From Anaerolineae bacterium (lineage in GTDB: Bacteria > Chloroflexota > Anaerolineae > Aggregatilineales > Phototrophicaceae), in NCBI GenBank assembly GCA_013360465.1, contig JABWBO010000059.1, positions 1 to 33,873 on the forward strand: DNA of 33,873 nt, given 5' to 3'. Every line of letters starts with the position of its first letter. Position 1 is the stretch's first letter. Positions 30,904-33,873 of the stretch are shown here, piece by piece. Under the pieces are notes generated by a model. That model had not been told where the DNA came from, did not search any database, and worked only from the letters and a program-made list of their open reading frames with translations. A program made the translations under genes and the position numbers.

Positions 30904-31686
30904 ATGCCAGCGCCACTTCTGGAAAACAAGCACTATGAAGCACCTACCATCTTTTCAGTGGAAAACATGCTGCGCGAGGCGCGGCGGCAGAAGTCGATCC
31001 CAGAAGGCGACATCCCAGCGATCTGTATCCTTGACCCGGATGGGGATATTGCCGCCTATTTGATCGCGACAGGGCAGGCGGTCATTCATCCGCACTGGGC
31101 GTGTTATCACACGAAACTGTATGCCTTCACTTATGATGGCGTGGAATATGGCATCGTCCCTCATGTGGTGGGGGCATCCTTTGCCGTGCTGGTGGCGGAA
31201 GAGCTGTTCGTTTCGGGCTGCCAACTGCTGATCAGCATGACTTCCGCCGGACAAATTGTGCCGATGGGACAGCCGCCCTACTTTGTGCTGATCGAGAAGG
31301 CGCTGCGCGATGAGGGTACAAGCTACCACTATCTGCCGCCCGCGCCCTACAGCACGATGGATTCGATGCTGCTTGCCTGTTTTGAGGATGCCTTCGCCAA
31401 TGCCTCTGTTCGGGTACTGCGCGGCGCAACCTGGACGACCGATGCCCCGTTTCGCGAGACCGAACACGCTGTTGGCTATGCTCAGTCAGAGGGGATATTG
31501 GGAGTCGAAATGGAGGCTGCTGCGCTCTATGCCTTCGCTCAGGTGAAGAAAAAAGCAGTGGTCTGCTTCGCGCACATCACTAACCAGATGGCACAGATTG
31601 AGGGAGACTTTGAAAAAGGGCGTGACCAGGGCAGCCATGATGCGCTCGAGGTCATCGGGATGGCGGCGCGGCGGTGGTTCAGGTGA
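30904..31686 (+). CDS. Nucleoside phosphorylase, uridine phosphorylase-like
   Basis: A 260-residue member of the PNP/UDP phosphorylase family. Visible are the segment SMTSAGQIVPMGQPPYFVLI at 111-130, TTDAPFRET at 178-186, and the family signature GVEMEAAALYAFA at 200-212, whose Glu binds the ribose hydroxyl. Such enzymes split nucleosides with phosphate into base and ribose-1-phosphate. The usual N-terminal phosphate-binding glycine loop is not obvious, so substrate and even activity are uncertain. GGAGAG about eight bases before the ATG supports the start. It stands alone, followed directly by a transposase remnant. Confidence 0.85.
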   Translation: MPAPLLENKHYEAPTIFSVENMLREARRQKSIPEGDIPAICILDPDGDIAAYLIATGQAVIHPHWACYHTKLYAFTYDGVEYGIVPHVVGASFAVLVAEELFVSGCQLLISMTSAGQIVPMGQPPYFVLIEKALRDEGTSYHYLPPAPYSTMDSMLLACFEDAFANASVRVLRGATWTTDAPFRETEHAVGYAQSEGILGVEMEAAALYAFAQVKKKAVVCFAHITNQMAQIEGDFEKGRDQGSHDALEVIGMAARRWFR

Positions 31687-31930
31687 TGCGAAGCGGCGGA
31701 ACGGCTGGGTTATGTCCAGGACAAAAGGTCGTCGTGTTGGGAGGCGGAACGGATCGACCCGATGAGCAAGTTCGTCCTGGCGCACCAGCAGGACGCGCGT
31801 GACAGCGCCCTGACTGAGCGCACCCCGGCGATGGCGGTCGGTCTGACCGACCGCATTTACTCCCTCAGCGACCTGCTGCTCACTCCCTTGTATCCGACCC
31901 CCTTGCGGAGATAGTCTTACTGAACTACCC
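31687..31930 (+). pseudogene. Internally deleted transposase with its right end
   Basis: From the stop-free point at 31687 the plus strand reads AAERLGYVQDKRSSCWEAER, then IDPMSKFVLAHQQDARD, then jumps to ERTPAMAVGLTDRIYSLSDL and ends at TAG 31912-31914. The first block resembles the central DDE region (ERxGYxxxK, WEAExIDPxSKFVLA), the second the extreme C-terminus (RTPAMAxGLTD) of one IS family whose N-terminal part is seen at 33470-33625. The middle, with other catalytic acids, is missing. GTCTTACTGAACTACCC (31914-31930) looks like the right terminal repeat. Confidence 0.6.
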
Positions 31931-32017
31931 ATACAGGAAAGCGACAAGAAAATAGGGATTGAACACGTGGTAACTCCTATGATGAGGATCTCACACTGGT
32001 TGATTTAAACCATCGGA

Positions 32018-32263
32018 TCAGCGGGATTGGCGTTCCCGCGCTAGTTGTTCCCGGGCAGCGGCTCCGCGAAAGGGATACCCAAGGACTGCGCCGATGACGC
32101 AGAAATCGAGTACGCCGCCCGCGATTGGGATCAGCGCCACCACGGCCATTACCGTCCCCAGCGTATCCTTGACGACCACCAGTCCAATCGTCATGAGGAC
32201 GATTCCGACGATGACCCGCAGCAGACGTCCAGTGTTTCCAGTCATAAATGTCACGAATACCAT
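32018..32263 (-). CDS. YgaP-like (DUF2892) small membrane protein
   Basis: An 81-residue protein with two predicted membrane helices around RLLRVIVGIVLMTIGLVVV and AVVALIPIAGGVLDFCVIGA. The order TGNTGRLLRVIVG, helix, short loop, helix with FC matches the DUF2892/YgaP transmembrane domain. Function is unclear; relatives are often fused to rhodanese. Two ATGs lie close together; the one at 32263 has AAGGAG seven bases upstream and is preferred. It follows the cupin gene on the same strand. Confidence 0.8.
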   Translation of the reverse strand: MVFVTFMTGNTGRLLRVIVGIVLMTIGLVVVKDTLGTVMAVVALIPIAGGVLDFCVIGAVLGYPFRGAAAREQLARERQSR

Positions 32264-32308
32264 GAGCATACTCCTTCTTGTCAGGCTCAGTACGAATCGA
32301 GAAATCGG

Positions 32309-32617
32309 TTATGCGATGCGAGCGGCAAGGAAAACCAGGCGGGTCTCGGCTTCGACGCCGCGCGCCGCTCCTCCTGGCGTGATGATGATGGTGCCGCTGA
32401 GTACGGGATAACGCTGGTCATCAACAGTCATCCAGCCCGAACCTTCCAGAAAGAGATAGACAGCCAGCGCCTCCGGATGTGGCGGGATCACCTGCCCAGC
32501 CTCAAGACTGCCAATGATGGCTTTGAGTTTGTCAGTTTGCGCCAGCACCTGCGGATGCGGACCATCGGGTGAAAAGACAGCCTGGTCGCGCCAGTCTACT
32601 ACAAATACGGTTTGCAT
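32309..32617 (-). CDS. Cupin-domain protein
   Basis: A 102-residue single-domain cupin: LEAGQVIPPHPEALAVYLFL, then GSGWMTVDD and GTIIITPGGAARGVEA. The first motif keeps one histidine (PPHPE) and a glutamate, the second motif lacks the usual histidine, so metal binding is doubtful. The ATG at 32617 has AAGGAG nine bases upstream. The reading frame stays open into the ferredoxin remnant upstream, but the internal ribosome site argues for a separate protein. It seems intact although its neighbours are broken. Confidence 0.78.
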   Translation of the reverse strand: MQTVFVVDWRDQAVFSPDGPHPQVLAQTDKLKAIIGSLEAGQVIPPHPEALAVYLFLEGSGWMTVDDQRYPVLSGTIIITPGGAARGVEAETRLVFLAARIA

Positions 32618-32850
32618 CAACTTCTTCTCCTTGGCTAAATACACGATCTGAAACCGGCGATTGATTGCCTGCGTCGGGCAGATGCGTTCACAATGCCCGG
32701 CATAGGTATATGCGGACGGGTCAATGACCACTGCACAACCTGCGATTAGCCCCAGTGTAGAATTTGGGCACACGGATGCATAATCCGCACCCGGTACAGC
32801 GCTCAAAATCGATGATCAGAACTGGAAGGGATTTGCCAGGTCTGTGATGT
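32618..32850 (-). pseudogene. Frameshifted ferredoxin (two [4Fe-4S] motifs)
   Basis: The minus strand reads LPVLIIDFERCTGCGLCIRV; at about 32769-32773 it must shift frame to continue CPNSTLGLIAGCAVVIDPSA, then YTYAGHCERICPTQAI. The break lies in a GTGTG stretch and fits loss of two bases. In the second cluster motif two expected cysteines are Tyr and Ala (AYTYAGHCERICP, expected ACTYCGHCERICP). Both defects indicate a dead gene. The start is uncertain. It lies directly before the cupin gene, with which it probably once formed an operon. Confidence 0.65.
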
Positions 32851-33094
32851 CCCCTCCTTCCCGCACTTCGCGCCACAGGATGTGAACCAGCGTTCATGTC
32901 GGTAGGATCAGCGCGTCGTTAGCAGCGCTGATTGAGTTGAGTTTTGCGACGTTTGCAGCCATTCAACACACTCCTGAACGGTGATATTGTTGTCAGTATG
33001 CGCCAGAACCAACCGCACGTCTTTGACTTTTGTCGTACTTCGTGGGACAGTCAGATGACTTTCTCGCACTGCAAGCTGATTTGAGGTTTCCACG
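32851..33094. other. Intergenic stretch with a possible gene tail
   Basis: No convincing gene. The minus strand has a short stop-bounded frame ending at 32816 (LVHILWREVREGGDITDLAN, then PFQF) that looks like a protein C-terminus but was not recognised; a TGA interrupts it upstream. A 61-codon minus-strand frame at 32908-33093 has no recognisable features. Confidence 0.35.
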
Positions 33095-33430
33095 ATGCTC
33101 GATGAGGGTTCGCTTGGGAAGGCAAAAGCAGCACTGGCACAGGTTTCCTATTTCACCAAACTCGATGCTGACCTTGCCGAAGTGATCAGCTAACAGATGC
33201 AGTATCGCGAGTATGCTGCCGGGCAGATTGTCTTCCTCGAAGGGGAAGAAGATGTCGTGCTGTACATCGTTGATACGGGTTAGCTGAAGGCAGTGAAGAC
33301 CTCGCCCGATGGACGCGAACAGGTGCTGCACTTCATCGGGTCAGGCGAAGTCTTCACTGCGACTGGTGTGTTTGTCGCAGACTCTAACCCAGCCACGGTG
33401 ATTGCCCTGGAAGCCTCGTCCGTTTGTCCT
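33095..33430 (+). pseudogene. Crp/Fnr-family regulator with two stops and no DNA-binding domain
   Basis: The plus strand from ATG 33095 reads a cyclic-nucleotide-binding domain: VSYFTKLDADLAEVIS, a TAA at 33191-33193, QMQYREYAAGQIVFLEGEED, VVLYIVDTG, a TAG at 33281-33283, then LKAVKTSPDGREQVLHFIGS and GEVFTATGVFVADSNPATVI. Similarity ends near 33430, where transposase sequence on the other strand begins. The helix-turn-helix is missing. Two stops plus the truncation make it a pseudogene. It once may have controlled the ferredoxin and cupin genes, which read away from it. Confidence 0.75.
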
Positions 33431-33469
33431 GGGCATAGCCGTGCCGTTCATCCGCTTCCAATGCCTCGA

Positions 33470-33682
33470 CCTACGGCAGCGCAGATACCGAATCTGGTCG
33501 TGTCCATATGTCTTGCGCACCATCAGGTTGTTCAGCCCTGGCTGTGCATAGTCCCTGCACTCTGCGTTCACGCACGCCAAAGTGTCCAGTGAGGGTCGGG
33601 TGAGGGAAAGTGTTTTCTTTTGCATGAATCACATTCTATCCGCCCGTCCCTCCTGTGTGGCGATAATCTCACTGAACCACCC
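33470..33682 (-). mobile_element. N-terminal transposase fragment with left end
   Basis: From ATG 33625 the minus strand reads MQKKTLSLTRPSLDTLACVN, then AECRDYAQPGLNNLMVRKTY and GHDQIRYLRCRR, a zinc-ribbon start (CVNAEC, RCR) typical of a transposase family with C-terminal RTPAMAxGLTD. Similarity stops near 33470, beside the broken Crp gene. Beyond the ATG, ATCTCACTGAACCACCC (33666-33682) matches the end at 31914-31930 at 14 of 17 positions and is the probable left terminal repeat. Confidence 0.6.
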
Positions 33683-33873
33683 CGGCATCAATCAGCGGCT
33701 CAATCGCGTCGGCAATCCGGTCAAGGTGAAACAGCGTGATCAGCGCGCTCAACTGCACCGCTGTATCCGACTGCGCTGGATCGAGCGCCTTCACATGAAT
33801 GAGCGCCTCCTCGACCTGTCCGGCGATGCAGAACGTAACCATCTCGTGCAGCCACGCTTCCGAAAGCTGCGCT
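33669..33873 (-). CDS. Partial uncharacterised protein, C-terminal part
   Basis: The minus strand is open from the window edge to TGA at 33669-33671, 67 codons: AQLSEAWLHEMVTFCIAGQV, then EEALIHVKALDPAQSDTAVQ, LSALITLFHLDRIADAIEPL and IDAGVVQ. The alternating helical pattern and codon use fit a real, helix-rich (TPR-like) protein, but it was not identified. Its last codons, GTG GTT CAG TGA, lie inside the putative insertion-sequence terminus, so the original C-terminus may have been replaced. Confidence 0.55.
   Translation of the reverse strand, partial: AQLSEAWLHEMVTFCIAGQVEEALIHVKALDPAQSDTAVQLSALITLFHLDRIADAIEPLIDAGVVQ

Noticed and set aside
32908-33093. 61-codon minus-strand frame between ferredoxin remnant and Crp remnant
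   Set aside because: No motif, no ribosome site recognised, and its start would lie two bases from the Crp gene start on the other strand.
1-33873. tRNA, rRNA, riboswitch or phage attachment sites
   Set aside because: No cloverleaf, rRNA motif, conserved riboswitch core or integrase was recognised on reading both strands; a covariance-model search would be needed to exclude small RNAs.

Overview
The window looks like a stretch of chromosome from a high-GC, free-living heterotroph, most likely a Chloroflexota bacterium of the Anaerolineae type. That placement is an inference. It rests on the fused serine hydroxymethyltransferase/aminomethyltransferase gene, the four-S1-domain protein with an acidic Pro/Ala/Glu tail, two sugar-import operons without their own ATPase, and many dispersed palindromic repeats. 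No rRNA, tRNA or CRISPR array was seen.

Left part (1-11.9 kb). The edge carries a frameshifted transposase fragment, then a 123-bp MITE-like element inserted exactly at the stop codon of the glyA-gcvT fusion. Reading leftward (minus strand) follow the fusion gene, a soluble GAF-GAF-PAS histidine kinase, a heterodimeric ABC exporter pair overlapping by ATGA, a four-domain S1 RNA-binding protein, and a phosphoribosyltransferase. A short remnant of a VOC/glyoxalase gene lies under the phosphoribosyltransferase promoter.

Centre-left (11.9-20.9 kb). Two divergent operons meet in one 258-bp control region with overlapping sigma70-type promoters and a 14-bp direct repeat spaced three helical turns apart. 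Leftward runs a sugar-binding protein, two permeases and a secreted GH114-type (TM1410-like) hydrolase. Rightward runs a GH4 alpha-galactosidase (MelA-like), a metal-dependent amidohydrolase, a PfkB sugar kinase and a DeoR-type regulator. Together they suggest a dedicated system for an alpha-galactoside or alpha-galactosaminan polymer: cut outside, import, cleave inside, phosphorylate, repress.

Centre-right (21-27.9 kb). A LacI-type regulator, with a canonical operator just after its own promoter, heads an operon for a second sugar-binding protein, two permeases, a secreted GH8 enzyme closely resembling reducing-end xylose-releasing exo-oligoxylanase, and a cytoplasmic GH43 enzyme. This is best read as a xylo-oligosaccharide system. 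A strong stem-loop with a T-run separates the binding protein from the permeases.

Right part (27.9-33.9 kb). Present are a zinc-free medium-chain oxidoreductase, a small DUF6326-like membrane protein, a PadR regulator with a HAAS-like membrane protein, and a nucleoside phosphorylase. The last 2.2 kb is a decaying island: an internally deleted transposase, a YgaP-like membrane protein and a cupin (both intact), a frameshifted ferredoxin missing cysteines, a Crp/Fnr gene with two in-frame stops and no DNA-binding domain, a second transposase fragment, and the end of a gene whose stop codon lies within what looks like the insertion-sequence terminus.
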